In this document: in pieces, positions 50,119-58,909 of the stretch
Layout of the letters: the number at the start of each line of letters is the position of its first letter
Position numbering within the stretch: the first letter of the stretch is position 1
From: Bin87 sp965204685
Lineage (GTDB): Bacteria; Chloroflexota; Dehalococcoidia; Lucifugimonadales; UBA3495
NCBI GenBank assembly: GCA_965204685.1
Contig: OZ242004.1
Coordinates: 3,720,001-3,784,000 of the forward strand
Reading direction: 5' to 3'
Length of the DNA stretch: 64,000 bases
Notes under the pieces: model-generated
What the model saw: only the letters and a program-made list of their open reading frames with translations
Databases searched by the model: none
Told to the model about the DNA's origin: nothing
Made by a program: the position numbers and the translations under genes

Positions 50119-51672
50119 TCACACTCCCGCCTTGATGAACTCCGAAACTCGTTCGCTGATCATGATGGTGGTGGCGTTGGTGTTAGCGCGGATCACGTCG
50201 GGCATGACCGAGGCGTCGGCCACGCGCAGGCCCGTGATGCCGTGGACCTGGCCGTGCTGGCTGACCACGGCCATGGGGTCGCTGGCGGGACCCATCTTGC
50301 AGGTGCCGGCGATGTGGTGCTGGGTGTAGGCGTTGCGCAGGATCCAGTTGTCCAGCGCGTCATCGCTGACCAGGTCGGCGTCAACTGGGTTGAGCCGCTC
50401 GACGATGAATTCCTTGAACGGAGACTCCCCTGCGATCTCCAGGGCTTTGCGGATGGCCTGGCGCATGCGCTGGCGGTCGTAGGGATCGCTGAAAAGCTGG
50501 TAGTCCAGGTCAGGCTGCACCGCCGGGTCGGTGGATTGCAGTGAGAGCCGGCCGGCTCCTACCGCGTTCTGCAGCCCCACGCTGAGGCCAAAGTGGAAGC
50601 CGGAGCCGTCATAGCTGATGCTGGAGGGTCGGTGTTCGCTGGTCATCAGCGTGGGCGTGATCTGGAAATCGGCCTTGGTCGGCGAGTCGTCGGCGCTCCA
50701 GCGGAGGCCAACCTGGATGTTAGGCGCGAAGGTGTCCGGCTCCTCGCCCTCACCGCGGAACAGGATGTAGGCTGCCGGGTGATCGCGGAAGTTCATGCCC
50801 ACGCCGGGCAGCTTGTGGTTCACCGGGATGCCCATTGCCCGCAGGTGGTCGGCGGGGCCGATGCCGGACAGCAGCAGGATCTGCGCCGATCCGATGGTGC
50901 CGCTGCACAGGACGATCTCCTTCCCCTCGACGGTGAAGATCTCGCCGCCGCTCTCCACCTCAACGCCCACGGCCTTGTTGCCGTCGAGCACGACGCGGCG
51001 GGCGTGGATGTTGCCGCGCACCGTGAGGTTGAGGCGATGGCGGGCGGTGCTCAGGAAGGTCAGCGAGGTACTCATCCGCACGCCGTCGATGTTGTTCATC
51101 GGGCGTGGCGAAACGGCGGTGTAGCAGTCAGGCGCATTCTGGTCAGGATGCTCGGGGATCCCCAGGCGGACGCAGGCATCGTAAAAAGCGGTGTTGAAGG
51201 GCAGCCAGTCCTGGCGCTTGGGCCGGCGCACCGGCAGCGGGCCCTCGGAGCCGTGGAAGTCGTCGCCGCTGTAGTCCCAGTCGTTCTCCATCTTGCGGAA
51301 GAAGGGCAGGCAGTCGGTGAACTTCCACTCGTCGTTGCCCCACTCAGCCCACAGGTCGTAGTCCTCGGGGATGCCGCGGAACACCACCTGGCCGTTGATC
51401 GACGATGAGCCGCCCATGGCCTTGCCGCGCGGAATGATCATCGGCTCGTCCTGCAGCGGGGTAGCCCGCCCGCGCAGGTCCCAGCTGTGCGGTCCGTAGG
51501 CGGACAACCACGTGTTGTTGCCCTGTTTCAGGTCCTCGGGCAGATGCTCGAAGTCGGGGTAGTCAGGGCCAGCCTCCAGCAGGACCACCGACTTGTCAGT
51601 CATCTCGGAAAGGCGGGTGGCCATGACACAGCCGGCGGATCCGCCGCCGACCACGATGTAGTCGTACTGCAT
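50119..51672 (-). CDS. GMC family FAD-dependent oxidoreductase
   Basis: A 517-residue glucose-methanol-choline oxidoreductase. The FAD-binding glycine motif is at the start (YIVVGGGSAGCVMATRLSE), followed by GKAMGGSSSINGQVVFRG, the second GMC signature GTIGSAQILLLSGIGPADHL, and near the end the catalytic-His region TQHHIAGTCKMGP and LRVADASVMPDVIRANTNAT. The family oxidises alcohols to aldehydes or acids; choline dehydrogenase-like members feed the respiratory chain. No signal peptide is visible, so it is cytosolic or membrane-associated. It is the first gene of a minus-strand group with the aminotransferase and trans-sulfuration genes. Substrate: a primary alcohol, otherwise unknown. Confidence 0.93.
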   Translation of the reverse strand: MQYDYIVVGGGSAGCVMATRLSEMTDKSVVLLEAGPDYPDFEHLPEDLKQGNNTWLSAYGPHSWDLRGRATPLQDEPMIIPRGKAMGGSSSINGQVVFRGIPEDYDLWAEWGNDEWKFTDCLPFFRKMENDWDYSGDDFHGSEGPLPVRRPKRQDWLPFNTAFYDACVRLGIPEHPDQNAPDCYTAVSPRPMNNIDGVRMSTSLTFLSTARHRLNLTVRGNIHARRVVLDGNKAVGVEVESGGEIFTVEGKEIVLCSGTIGSAQILLLSGIGPADHLRAMGIPVNHKLPGVGMNFRDHPAAYILFRGEGEEPDTFAPNIQVGLRWSADDSPTKADFQITPTLMTSEHRPSSISYDGSGFHFGLSVGLQNAVGAGRLSLQSTDPAVQPDLDYQLFSDPYDRQRMRQAIRKALEIAGESPFKEFIVERLNPVDADLVSDDALDNWILRNAYTQHHIAGTCKMGPASDPMAVVSQHGQVHGITGLRVADASVMPDVIRANTNATTIMISERVSEFIKAGV

Positions 51673-51721
51673 AGTGGGGAGTATCTCCTTGATGGGGTTG
51701 CGTTGGCGGGGATTTTAGCAT

Positions 51722-51777
51722 GGGGTGACACAATCACCCCGAAGTTACGCCGGGGCGCGCGGCGCGATTGCTATAAT
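51722..51777. promoter_or_regulatory. Inverted repeat and -10 element between divergent genes
   Basis: GGGGTGA (51722-51728) and TCACCCC (51734-51740) form a perfect inverted repeat with a five-base centre, placed like an operator between the GMC and Uma2 starts. TATAAT at 51772-51777 on the plus strand is a likely -10 element for the Uma2 gene; its -35 is not clear. Confidence 0.4.
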
Positions 51778-51833
51778 GCCGGCCACTATGCCCGCTGCGA
51801 TTTTGAAACGGCAGCGTTTGATGGGGTGAAGCG

Positions 51834-52391
51834 ATGACGACAACCCAACCGAAACTGCTTACTGCCGATGATCTGCTGCGGCTGCACAGTGAAGGGATAA
51901 AAGGCGAATTGATAATGGGGGTGCTGGACGAAAAAGTGTCATCGGGATTGGAACATGGCGAGATAGTGGGTAACGTACTCAGCCCACTGCATCAATTCGT
52001 CAAGCCCCGCCGGCTGGGTCGGGTATTTGGCTCAGATACGGGCATACTGCTGGAACGAGACCCTGACACAGTGCGGGAGCCAGACGTCGCGTTCATATCC
52101 GCTGAGGGGCTGCCGCTGGATGTGCGGGTACGACGCTACTCCGAGGTGGTTCCCGATCTGGTGGTTGAGGTGGTGTCTCCCAACGACCGGCCGATTCCGC
52201 TGTTCGACAAGGCACAGATGTGGCTGCGGTTCGGAGCGCAGTTAGTGTGGATTGTCAATCCGGAGACGCGGACAATAGTGGCATGGCCCCAGTCCGGCCC
52301 GATGCGGACGTTCACGGAGGCCGACACGCTGGACGGCGGCGACGTGCTGCCGGGCTTCACCTGCCCGGTGCAGGATATTTTTGAGGTGTAA
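51834..52391 (+). CDS. Uma2 family protein (short form)
   Basis: A 185-residue Uma2 (DUF820) protein, the usual length. It starts TTTQPKLLTADDLLRLHSEG, then GVLDEKVSSGLEHGEIVGNV, the acidic VREPDVAFISAEGLPLD, the nuclease-type VPDLVVEVVSPNDRPIPLFD followed by KAQMWLRFGAQLVWIVNPET and ends in LPGFTCPVQDIFEV. Asp, Glu and the later lysine match the PD-(D/E)XK pattern for this family. It lacks the coiled-coil tail of the two other Uma2 proteins in the window. It starts near a TATAAT (51772) and converges on the SDR-DUF2867 gene with 37 bases between. Cellular role unknown. Confidence 0.9.
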   Translation: MTTTQPKLLTADDLLRLHSEGIKGELIMGVLDEKVSSGLEHGEIVGNVLSPLHQFVKPRRLGRVFGSDTGILLERDPDTVREPDVAFISAEGLPLDVRVRRYSEVVPDLVVEVVSPNDRPIPLFDKAQMWLRFGAQLVWIVNPETRTIVAWPQSGPMRTFTEADTLDGGDVLPGFTCPVQDIFEV

Positions 52392-52428
52392 GTAACCCGG
52401 CCGATAGAGCCGCAGCCCATACCGAATC

Positions 52429-53901
52429 CTACCCTGCGTGCGATTGGCGCCCCGCCTTGGCGATCCCGCGAATCATTCCCCGGAACACGGCGGCGTGTAT
52501 CGGCCAGACCGCATACCAGTAAACCAAACCGCCCAACCCCACCGGGTCGAACTCAGCGGTCTGGTGGATTACCGACCCCTGGCCGTCCTCTGCCGGGGTG
52601 ACCTCGAATTGCAGCCACGCCCGGCCGGGCAGTTTCATTTCCGCGCAGAACCGGACCATACGGCCCGGTTCGTATTTTTCCACCCGCCACCAGTCCACGG
52701 CGTCGCCTACGGCCAGGTCGGACGGGTCGCGACGGCCCCGGCGCACGCCGACGCCGCCAACCAGAAGGTCGATGAAACCGCGCATGCGCCACAACCAATT
52801 GCCGAAATACCAGCCGGTATCGCCGCCGATGCACTTGACCGGCGCAAACGCTTCCTGCGGCGCGGCCGGCACGGCTGCGGATCGCTTGTCCACCAGGCGC
52901 GTGCCGAAACGAACGCCGCCCCAACTCCGCGCCTTCCCTGAAGATGACAGCGCATCGGACCATCGGGTTTCGGCGACTTCATTATCCTCGTAGCGCATTG
53001 CCGCTGCGATGGACTCCCTTATGCCCACGGGCCGGACCGGGAAGTCCTCCAACGCGGCCGGATCGTTAACCACGCTGGCGTTGCGCAGGCTGTCGATGAG
53101 CTTGCGCCCGACCCGAGCGTACAAAGGCGTCACCAGTCCCAACCATAGGCTCGACAGGCGAGGGGTGAGCACCGGCACCGGCAGCATCACGCGGCGCAGT
53201 CCTCGCAACCTCGCGTACTCCCGCATCAACTCGCCGTAGGACACCACGTCCGCGCCGCCGATCTCGAATACGCGGTGGCCGTCCGCCGGTACGGTGATGG
53301 CACGGCGCAGGTATTCCAACAGGTCGTTGATGGCGATGGGTTGTGCAGCGACCTCCACCCATCGCGGTGTGATCATCACCGGCAACCGCTCCACCAGCGC
53401 CCGGACCATCTCAAAGGAAACGCCACCGGAACCGATGACGATGGATGCGCGAAACTCGATGACCGGGACACCGGATGCCCTGAGGATGTCACCCACCTGC
53501 CGCCGACTGCTCAGGTGGTTCGACGCGTTAGGCGCATCGGCGCCCAGTCCGCCCAGGTAGATGATCCGGCGGACGCGGGCTTCGCGGGCGGCGTCGGCGA
53601 AGTTACGGGCGCACTGGCGCTCTTCCTCGGCGAAGTCTCCCGAGGAACCCATGGAGTGCACCAGGTAAAAGGCCACGTCCTGGCCACACATGGCTTTTGC
53701 CAAGGATGCGCGATTCAGCAGGTCGCCCCGCACCACCTCGGTGGTTTCAGACAGCCGGCTCCGCAGGTTCTCCGGGCGACGCGCCAAGCAACGGACCCGG
53801 TAGCCATCGCGTTGCAGGATGCCGAGCAATCTCCCGCCCACGTAGCCGGTGGCACCGGTGAGGCAGATACGGGGGTTGTCATTTATGACCGCGGTGTACA
53901 T
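52429..53901 (-). CDS. NAD(P)-binding SDR/NmrA domain fused to DUF2867
   Basis: A 490-residue two-domain protein. Residues 10-320 form an atypical short-chain dehydrogenase of NmrA type: ICLTGATGYVGGRLLGILQR, CLARRPENLRSRL, FYLVHSMGSSGDFAEEERQC, and RRIIYLGGLG. The C-terminal part (about 330-485) is DUF2867, recognised by GGDTGWYFGNWLWRMRGFID and VGDAVDWWRVEKYEPGRMVR followed by FCAEMKLPGRAWLQFEV. The fusion is well known in bacteria (as in proteins resembling E. coli YbjT with an extra domain), and the product is thought to bind NAD(P) and a lipid-like or aromatic substrate. No clear ribosome-binding site precedes the ATG at 53901. Stands before two DinB-type genes on the same strand. Confidence 0.87.
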   Translation of the reverse strand: MYTAVINDNPRICLTGATGYVGGRLLGILQRDGYRVRCLARRPENLRSRLSETTEVVRGDLLNRASLAKAMCGQDVAFYLVHSMGSSGDFAEEERQCARNFADAAREARVRRIIYLGGLGADAPNASNHLSSRRQVGDILRASGVPVIEFRASIVIGSGGVSFEMVRALVERLPVMITPRWVEVAAQPIAINDLLEYLRRAITVPADGHRVFEIGGADVVSYGELMREYARLRGLRRVMLPVPVLTPRLSSLWLGLVTPLYARVGRKLIDSLRNASVVNDPAALEDFPVRPVGIRESIAAAMRYEDNEVAETRWSDALSSSGKARSWGGVRFGTRLVDKRSAAVPAAPQEAFAPVKCIGGDTGWYFGNWLWRMRGFIDLLVGGVGVRRGRRDPSDLAVGDAVDWWRVEKYEPGRMVRFCAEMKLPGRAWLQFEVTPAEDGQGSVIHQTAEFDPVGLGGLVYWYAVWPIHAAVFRGMIRGIAKAGRQSHAG

Positions 53902-53949
53902 CGTGACACCCGGCCTCGTCGCTCCCGATGTTGCGGCGGTGACGCGCCG

Positions 53950-54813
53950 TTAGAACCCCACCATCCACCGGGAGAAGCGCTCCAGCAGCCCTTCCGCGCC
54001 AATTGCGACCAGACTGTTGGCCGCGGTATCGACGTCGATGCGCCCGTAGGCCAGCAGCAGGTAGGTGTTGGCGTTGCACGCAACCAGCATGTCAATGTCG
54101 TCGGGATTGGGGTGAAGCCCCGCGCCGACCTGCACGCCCTCCGGCTGCACCAGCACGTCGATCGGCTCGGCGTCCGATAGCGCGAAGTGGTAACGGATTT
54201 CTCCCCGCGGCGGGTCATCGCCCGGGTTGTAGGCCGAACGGAGCCAGCGCTCGGACATACCCAGCAGAACCGGTATGGCGTCCGGGTGCAGGGCGGCCTG
54301 GGGATCAAAGGCGCTTCGCATGTCCCAGTCGTGCACCGCCAGTTCCTGGATACGCTGGCTGACGTACTCGCGCGCCGTCATGGCGCCCCGACGCGGGTGC
54401 CAGCAGTCGCAACGCCAATCGTCGCCGGAGAAACTGTCAAGCAGCAGGTGCAGTGCGCGATAGTGCCGCTCGAAGGTGGGAACCAACTCCTCGCCCAGCG
54501 AAATGGAGTAGGCGATGTCGGCGTCCGCGTTGGCTGCGGACATGGCCATATTATCCGCGGGCGCGCTGAAGCCGGGAGGCGGCGCCGAGTCGCCCTGGCG
54601 TCCGCGAGTCATGCTGGCTATCTGCCTTTCGGCTCGGTTGGTCAGGTGGCCGGCCACGTCGCGCACGGTCCAGGCGTCGCACGCCGAGTGCCGGCGCAGA
54701 TCGTTCGGCGAAAGTCCGTTCAGGAATTCGTACAGTCCTCGGGCCAGCGTCCCGATTACCGCCACCTCCTGCCGGATCACCGCTTCGTCATAGGAAGTCA
54801 TCGTATCCCGCAT
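53950..54813 (-). CDS. Mycothiol-dependent maleylpyruvate isomerase-type DinB protein (copy 1)
   Basis: A 287-residue DinB-like four-helix-bundle protein with the maleylpyruvate-isomerase N-terminal domain. Metal-binding histidines are suggested by WTVRDVAGHLTNRAERQI and QRIQELAVHDWDMRSAF. A C-terminal sterol-carrier-like domain (NPDDIDMLVACNANTYLLLA) completes the usual layout. In actinobacteria such proteins use mycothiol as cofactor; in Chloroflexota the thiol is less clear. The ATG at 54813 is one of three possible close starts (54819 TTG, 54801 ATG). It is paralogous to the next gene upstream, 40 bases away, which shares the same motifs. Confidence 0.85.
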   Translation of the reverse strand: MRDTMTSYDEAVIRQEVAVIGTLARGLYEFLNGLSPNDLRRHSACDAWTVRDVAGHLTNRAERQIASMTRGRQGDSAPPPGFSAPADNMAMSAANADADIAYSISLGEELVPTFERHYRALHLLLDSFSGDDWRCDCWHPRRGAMTAREYVSQRIQELAVHDWDMRSAFDPQAALHPDAIPVLLGMSERWLRSAYNPGDDPPRGEIRYHFALSDAEPIDVLVQPEGVQVGAGLHPNPDDIDMLVACNANTYLLLAYGRIDVDTAANSLVAIGAEGLLERFSRWMVGF

Positions 54814-54853
54814 CTGCAATTGCCTTATTGGGTCTGTCTGATGGATAGTTTAT

Positions 54854-55714
54854 CTACAACCCGCCGAACCAACGGCCGAGGTTTCTTAACGACACGTGCG
54901 CGATGGTGTCGGCGGTTTGGGAGACCCGCACCCGGCCGGCGCGTTTGGCCGTGTTCCAGTCCACCCGATTGTACAGGCACAGCAGGTAGGTGTTGGCATC
55001 GGCGCGGATGGTCAGCTCCGGCTGGTTTTCCGGTGAGCACTCCGAGACGGTGTACGAATCGCCGGTCACCACGACATCGTGTTGCAGGGTGGCCACTTCT
55101 CCGCTCGCGCCGATTTCGAACCGGTAGACGGCCGGGGTGGTCAGGGGAGCGGTGGGCCGGAAGCAGAGCTGATACCACATCTCCGACGCGGGAAGCAGCG
55201 CAACGATGCCGTCGGGGTCCAGGTCGCCTTGGCCGGAGTCGCCGGCCCTCATGTCCCAGTCGTGAATCACCAGCTCCTGGATCCTGAGGTCAACGTAACT
55301 CTCCGCGCTGATGGTTCCCCGCCGCCGGTGCCAGCAGCCGACGGACCAGTCGGACCAGCCTTGCAACAGCACGTCCAAGTCCTCGTAGTTCTGACGGAAA
55401 ACGTCCAGCAGGTCGTCGCCCCAATCGTGGCGTGTCTGCACGTTGCTGGTGGCGTTGGATGCCTGCACCTGGTCAGGAGTGGGCAGGATGGACTCGCCTT
55501 CCGGCGGTCCGCCCTCGCCGGCCAGACCCCGCTGCATGGCTTCCTGCTGGCGGACGGCGCCGCCGGCCAGGTGAGCGGCCACGGTTCCCACATCCCACTC
55601 GGAGCAGGCGGACTGGGCGTTGAGCTCTTCGTCGGAACTGGCGGACAGGCGGCCGTGGATGTCTCCGGCCAACCGTTTGATCAGGGCAATTTTAGTAGCT
55701 ACATCCATGGGCAT
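54854..55714 (-). CDS. Mycothiol-dependent maleylpyruvate isomerase-type DinB protein (copy 2)
   Basis: A 286-residue paralogue of the gene at 53950. The helix-bundle metal site is seen in WDVGTVAAHLAGGAVRQQEA and RIQELVIHDWDMRAGD; the C-terminal domain has QPELTIRADANTYLLCLYNR. GGAGG lies nine bases before the ATG at 55714. The two genes are adjacent on the same strand and probably cotranscribed, so a local duplication followed by divergence is likely. They could transfer or isomerise thiol-bound substrates. An alternative reading is plain DinB metalloprotein with unknown activity. Confidence 0.85.
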   Translation of the reverse strand: MPMDVATKIALIKRLAGDIHGRLSASSDEELNAQSACSEWDVGTVAAHLAGGAVRQQEAMQRGLAGEGGPPEGESILPTPDQVQASNATSNVQTRHDWGDDLLDVFRQNYEDLDVLLQGWSDWSVGCWHRRRGTISAESYVDLRIQELVIHDWDMRAGDSGQGDLDPDGIVALLPASEMWYQLCFRPTAPLTTPAVYRFEIGASGEVATLQHDVVVTGDSYTVSECSPENQPELTIRADANTYLLCLYNRVDWNTAKRAGRVRVSQTADTIAHVSLRNLGRWFGGL

Positions 55715-56071
55715 GGCGCTTCGCCTCCAGGCGTTTGATGGGTTGGTTGGTGGGCGGGGTAAGTGTATCACGGCGGAGCGGTAGCAAGAATTCCAGCACT
55801 GGCGAGACGCTCATGCGCCTGAATGCAGGCACCGCTGGCGGAGCCGGCATTCAGGCTATTGGTGGGCCTGTTACGGCGCCAGGCAGGCAAGGTATCCGAG
55901 CGGTGGAGTGAGGCCCGGCAGCCTCTATGGCTGTTCCCGCTACGAGTGCGGTCCCAATGTGCCCGCCGGTTCGCTCACCGCTGCCGCGTCACGTGGCGGC
56001 GGCACGCAGTCCGCGGTTGCCGCTCGGCAGGGGACTTGTCCCTCGCGGCGCGGAAAAACTGCCAGCCGCTA
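55715..56071. other. Intergenic region with a perfect inverted repeat
   Basis: No gene is supported in these 357 bases. GCCTGAATGC (55817-55826) and GCATTCAGGC (55847-55856) form a perfect ten-base stem with a 20-base loop. It lacks a T-run and may be a regulatory site or a repeat. The promoter of the DinB pair should lie here too. Confidence 0.5.
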
Positions 56072-56845
56072 TTATACTTGCGGCGGGTTTTGCAGCATCT
56101 GCTCCAGCTGACTGATACGGGCTTCGGCAGCCAGGCGGGCGGCTCTTTCTTCGTCCCGCTGGGTTTCGGCGAACCGGCGGGCGGCTCTTTCCTGGTCCCG
56201 GTCTACCTCCAACTCCGATGGGTCCTGGAGGAAGGACCGGGTTCTCCAGTCGTAAAACCGCAGCCGGGTCCGGTCCCAGCACACGTACAGTTCCAGCACC
56301 GCGCTGTAACCCCAAATCACGCCTGCGGCGTCCGGCGTTACATCAATCCGTTCGTACACGCCGTTGACCAGACGGTCACCGGCCAGAGGCGCGTCGTGGA
56401 ACCGGCCCCCGGTGTAATCGAACCGCCAGTATTCGAGTATGCCGAGCCGGGCGTAGTCGTCGCGCTTGGTGGTGTAATCGCGGCGGCCGGTGTGTTCCGA
56501 GGCCACTTCCAGCACGAAGTCCGGCGGTTTCCCCACCCGGTCGATTTCATAGCCGTTGTTGCTGGTGAGGGCGGCGCGGTCAACGCCGAAAGCAATTACC
56601 ATATCAGGATATGGCGCATGGGGCAGCTGGCTTCGCGTAGCGCAGACGTAGCCGTTGCCGCTGACCAACACGGTGGAATCATCACGAAGCGCGTCAAAGA
56701 AACGAGCTACGGTATTCATCACGGCGCGCAGCTCGAAGTTTTCGGTTTGACGCATATCGTTCTTGCGAGGCGGGTCCGGCAAAGGCGGCAGCCGGGCGCC
56801 CTCTGGTGCGCCCGGCTGGATTTTGGCTTTGCTCGGGGTAGTCAT
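56072..56845 (-). CDS. Uma2 family protein with coiled-coil tail (paralogue)
   Basis: A 257-residue Uma2-family protein. It shares with the gene at 46908 the nuclease-type GKPPDFVLEVASEHTGRRDY, the line RDDYARLGILEYWRFDYTGG and AGDRLVNGVYERIDV, and a C-terminal coiled coil (AETQRDEERAARLAAEARIS). A proline-rich N-terminal stretch (GARLPPLPDPPRK) precedes the domain. The ATG at 56845 is preferred: an AGGA lies nine bases upstream and the longer frame has none. It follows the Asp-box propeller gene on the same strand by 48 bases. Whether it is a nuclease in cells is not known. Confidence 0.85.
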   Translation of the reverse strand: MTTPSKAKIQPGAPEGARLPPLPDPPRKNDMRQTENFELRAVMNTVARFFDALRDDSTVLVSGNGYVCATRSQLPHAPYPDMVIAFGVDRAALTSNNGYEIDRVGKPPDFVLEVASEHTGRRDYTTKRDDYARLGILEYWRFDYTGGRFHDAPLAGDRLVNGVYERIDVTPDAAGVIWGYSAVLELYVCWDRTRLRFYDWRTRSFLQDPSELEVDRDQERAARRFAETQRDEERAARLAAEARISQLEQMLQNPPQV

Positions 56846-56893
56846 GAGCCGTTGTTCCTGAACGGGGAAACGCGGCACGGACAATCGTCGCGC

Positions 56894-57883
56894 TCAGTTC
56901 GGGAACCACGCCACCGAGGAGATCTCGCTGAACTCGCGGTTGAACTTGCTCCACGACGCGCCAGCGTCGTCCGACTGGTACAGGTAGCCGTAGCGGCTGC
57001 CCGCCAGCAGGAAATCGGGGTTCTGCGGCTGGGAGTTCACCACCCACATGGCGGTGTTGGGCTCGACGGGCAGGGACAGGCTGTTCCAGGTAGCGCCGGC
57101 GTCGGTGGACCGCATCACGACTCCGGTGGAGCCGGGGGTGGTGTCGCCGAAGGTGGTGAAGATGGTCTGGGGGTCGTCGGCCTTCACCTTGATGCCGCGC
57201 GGGTATCCCAGGGGGAAGTTCTGCCGCACGTCCAAGTTCCGCCAGGAGCCACCGTCGTCGTCGCTCAGGAACACGTCATCGTTCACCATGACCACCACAC
57301 GGTGCGGCGGGCCGGCCGTCACGGTGACGTTGTGGATGTCCAGGTTGGGGATTTCCTGGTGCGGCACCGTTTCCCAGGTGTCGCCGCCGTCGGAGCTGTG
57401 GCGCAGGCCGTCCACCTCGATACCCACCCAGATGCTGTTGCCGTTGGTCGGGTCGATGGCGATTCCGGTAACCCGCGGCACGCCGACGGCAGGGCACTCG
57501 GCGGCCACCTCGCAGGGACGGTGCTCCCAAGAGGCTCCTCCATCCCTGGTGCGATAGATCTGGCACGGGTCGGGCGTGCCGGTGCCGGCGAACCCAATCT
57601 GCGGGTTGGAGGGATCGAAGGCGATGGCCCAGACCGCGGTGCCATCCATAGGCGTGCTGACCGCGTGCCAGGTATCGCCGTTGTCGTCGCTGCGGATGAT
57701 GCCCTTGTCGCATCCGGCCAGCACGCTGCTTTCCGTGCCCGGGACCGGCGTCAGGCAGCGCACCACCGCGTCGGAGTGTATGCCCTGCGTGATGCCCACG
57801 CGCCGCCAGGATTCCCCACTGTCGGTGCTCCGCATGACGCCCTGTCCGGCGGTTCCTACCAGAATAGTGATTCCGTCTGCCAT
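56894..57883 (-). CDS. Seven-bladed Asp-box (BNR) beta-propeller protein
   Basis: A 329-residue propeller made of seven Asp-box repeats (S-x-D-x-G-x-x-W): STDSGESW, SDDNGDTW, TRDGGASW, SSDGGDTW, SDDDGGSW, STDAGATW and SDDAGASW. This matches sialidase-like or Vps10/YCF48-like folds. No signal peptide is present, and the arginine triad and Tyr/Glu pair of true sialidases are not evident, so a binding or scaffold role is more likely than glycosidase activity. Many environmental Chloroflexota carry such genes annotated as exo-alpha-sialidase or glycosyl hydrolase. AAGGAGG is seven bases before the ATG. Confidence 0.87.
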   Translation of the reverse strand: MADGITILVGTAGQGVMRSTDSGESWRRVGITQGIHSDAVVRCLTPVPGTESSVLAGCDKGIIRSDDNGDTWHAVSTPMDGTAVWAIAFDPSNPQIGFAGTGTPDPCQIYRTRDGGASWEHRPCEVAAECPAVGVPRVTGIAIDPTNGNSIWVGIEVDGLRHSSDGGDTWETVPHQEIPNLDIHNVTVTAGPPHRVVVMVNDDVFLSDDDGGSWRNLDVRQNFPLGYPRGIKVKADDPQTIFTTFGDTTPGSTGVVMRSTDAGATWNSLSLPVEPNTAMWVVNSQPQNPDFLLAGSRYGYLYQSDDAGASWSKFNREFSEISSVAWFPN

Positions 57884-57996
57884 GATGATGCCTCCTTGAT
57901 GTCAGCAGTCATTTCCCCGAGTGTCTGTGACCGTTGTCGGATACAGTCTATTTGGCGACATGATAACGGCGTTCCCCTGCTTTTGCTATCCCGCCA

Positions 57997-58809
57997 CTAT
58001 CTGCCTGCTTCGGACGATTGGGCTTGGAGCACGAGCGCGTCCACCAGATCAGCGAGTGCGTTAACCTCGGATGCGATATATTGCCGGTCCATGGTCGGGT
58101 TCTCGATTTCCTCGTAGACATACTTGACGGCGTAGGGCGTGAGGGTGGCCAGGTGTGCGAACGGTTGGGCCTCGCCGACGCCATTGCTCGCCAGAATAGC
58201 CAGCAAGTCCGCGACGTTGTGGGTCCGCTCATAGCGTTGCCCCAGCAACGTGATCCACGCCTTGAGCGCCAACTCGGCGCCGCGCTGGGCGTGGAAGCCG
58301 AAAATGTTTTCGCTGAAAGTCTCTTCATCAAAGGCCATGGCCAACAAAGCGCGAGTCTGCCCCCGTGCCATGCGCATCAACTCGCGCGCGTTATCCAGTT
58401 CCGACACTATCTCCTCCCCTGGCAGGGTCTCGTGAACGCCGTAAAGTACCACGCCCTCTCGCCAGGCGCGGCCGGCAACGTGGTTGATGGACCGTTTCTT
58501 TGCTCGGTATTCGGCCTCGGTCCAGATGAGTATGTCAATATGACGAAAGCGTTCGCCGGCAGCGGCTTTGGCGGCAGCACGAGATCGTTCGCGCAGATCA
58601 TAGCGTTCCTGTACCCCAAGTTCGGCCTCGGCGGCAACGACTGCCAGGTCAACGTCGCTGTCGTGGCGATGGTCGCCGCGAGCGCGGGAACCGAACAGGA
58701 TTACGCAGCGCGCGTCTACCGCGCTACCGGCTGCGCTCGCGATGCGCTGGACCCCTTCGGCATCCAATGGGTTGGCGATGGTTTTTTCGGTTCCGATTGG
58801 GAACGTCAT
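57997..58809 (-). CDS. Minimal nucleotidyltransferase-HEPN fusion protein
   Basis: A 270-residue fusion of two domains usually found as separate toxin-antitoxin partners. The N-terminal nucleotidyltransferase has FGSRARGD (Gly40-Ser41) with Asp52/Asp54 in SDVDLAVV and Asp92 in HIDILIW, the full catalytic set. The C-terminal HEPN domain (about 135-265) contains Arg192-x4-His197 (RYERTH), the RNase-type motif. In the two-gene systems the nucleotidyltransferase neutralises the HEPN toxin by modifying it with AMP. A fused form may regulate itself. No partner gene lies nearby. The function as toxin or as a resistance-type nucleotidyltransferase is inferred. Confidence 0.85.
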   Translation of the reverse strand: MTFPIGTEKTIANPLDAEGVQRIASAAGSAVDARCVILFGSRARGDHRHDSDVDLAVVAAEAELGVQERYDLRERSRAAAKAAAGERFRHIDILIWTEAEYRAKKRSINHVAGRAWREGVVLYGVHETLPGEEIVSELDNARELMRMARGQTRALLAMAFDEETFSENIFGFHAQRGAELALKAWITLLGQRYERTHNVADLLAILASNGVGEAQPFAHLATLTPYAVKYVYEEIENPTMDRQYIASEVNALADLVDALVLQAQSSEAGR

Positions 58810-58852
58810 AACAGCCTCTGCCCGGATGATAGCACAGGGCCATTAACCAGTA

Positions 58853-58878
58853 CCGGGGCGGTATAAACACCGCCCCGG
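58853..58878. terminator. Symmetric hairpin after the MFS gene
   Basis: CCGGGGCGGT (58853-58862) pairs perfectly with ACCGCCCCGG (58869-58878) across a six-base loop, 31 bases after the transporter stop. No T-run follows on the minus strand, so it is a hairpin-only stop at best. Confidence 0.5.
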
Positions 58879-58909
58879 CCAGGTTGCGTTATTGAAATTG
58901 GGCGCTGTA

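Noticed and set aside
55823..58117. 764-codon open frame on the plus strand
   Set aside because: It runs antisense across the Uma2 and Asp-box genes and their gap; those minus-strand genes have motifs and ribosome-binding sites, this frame has none.
58853..58878. Strong intrinsic terminator after the MFS gene
   Set aside because: The hairpin is perfect but no T-run follows on the relevant strand, so it is listed only at moderate confidence.
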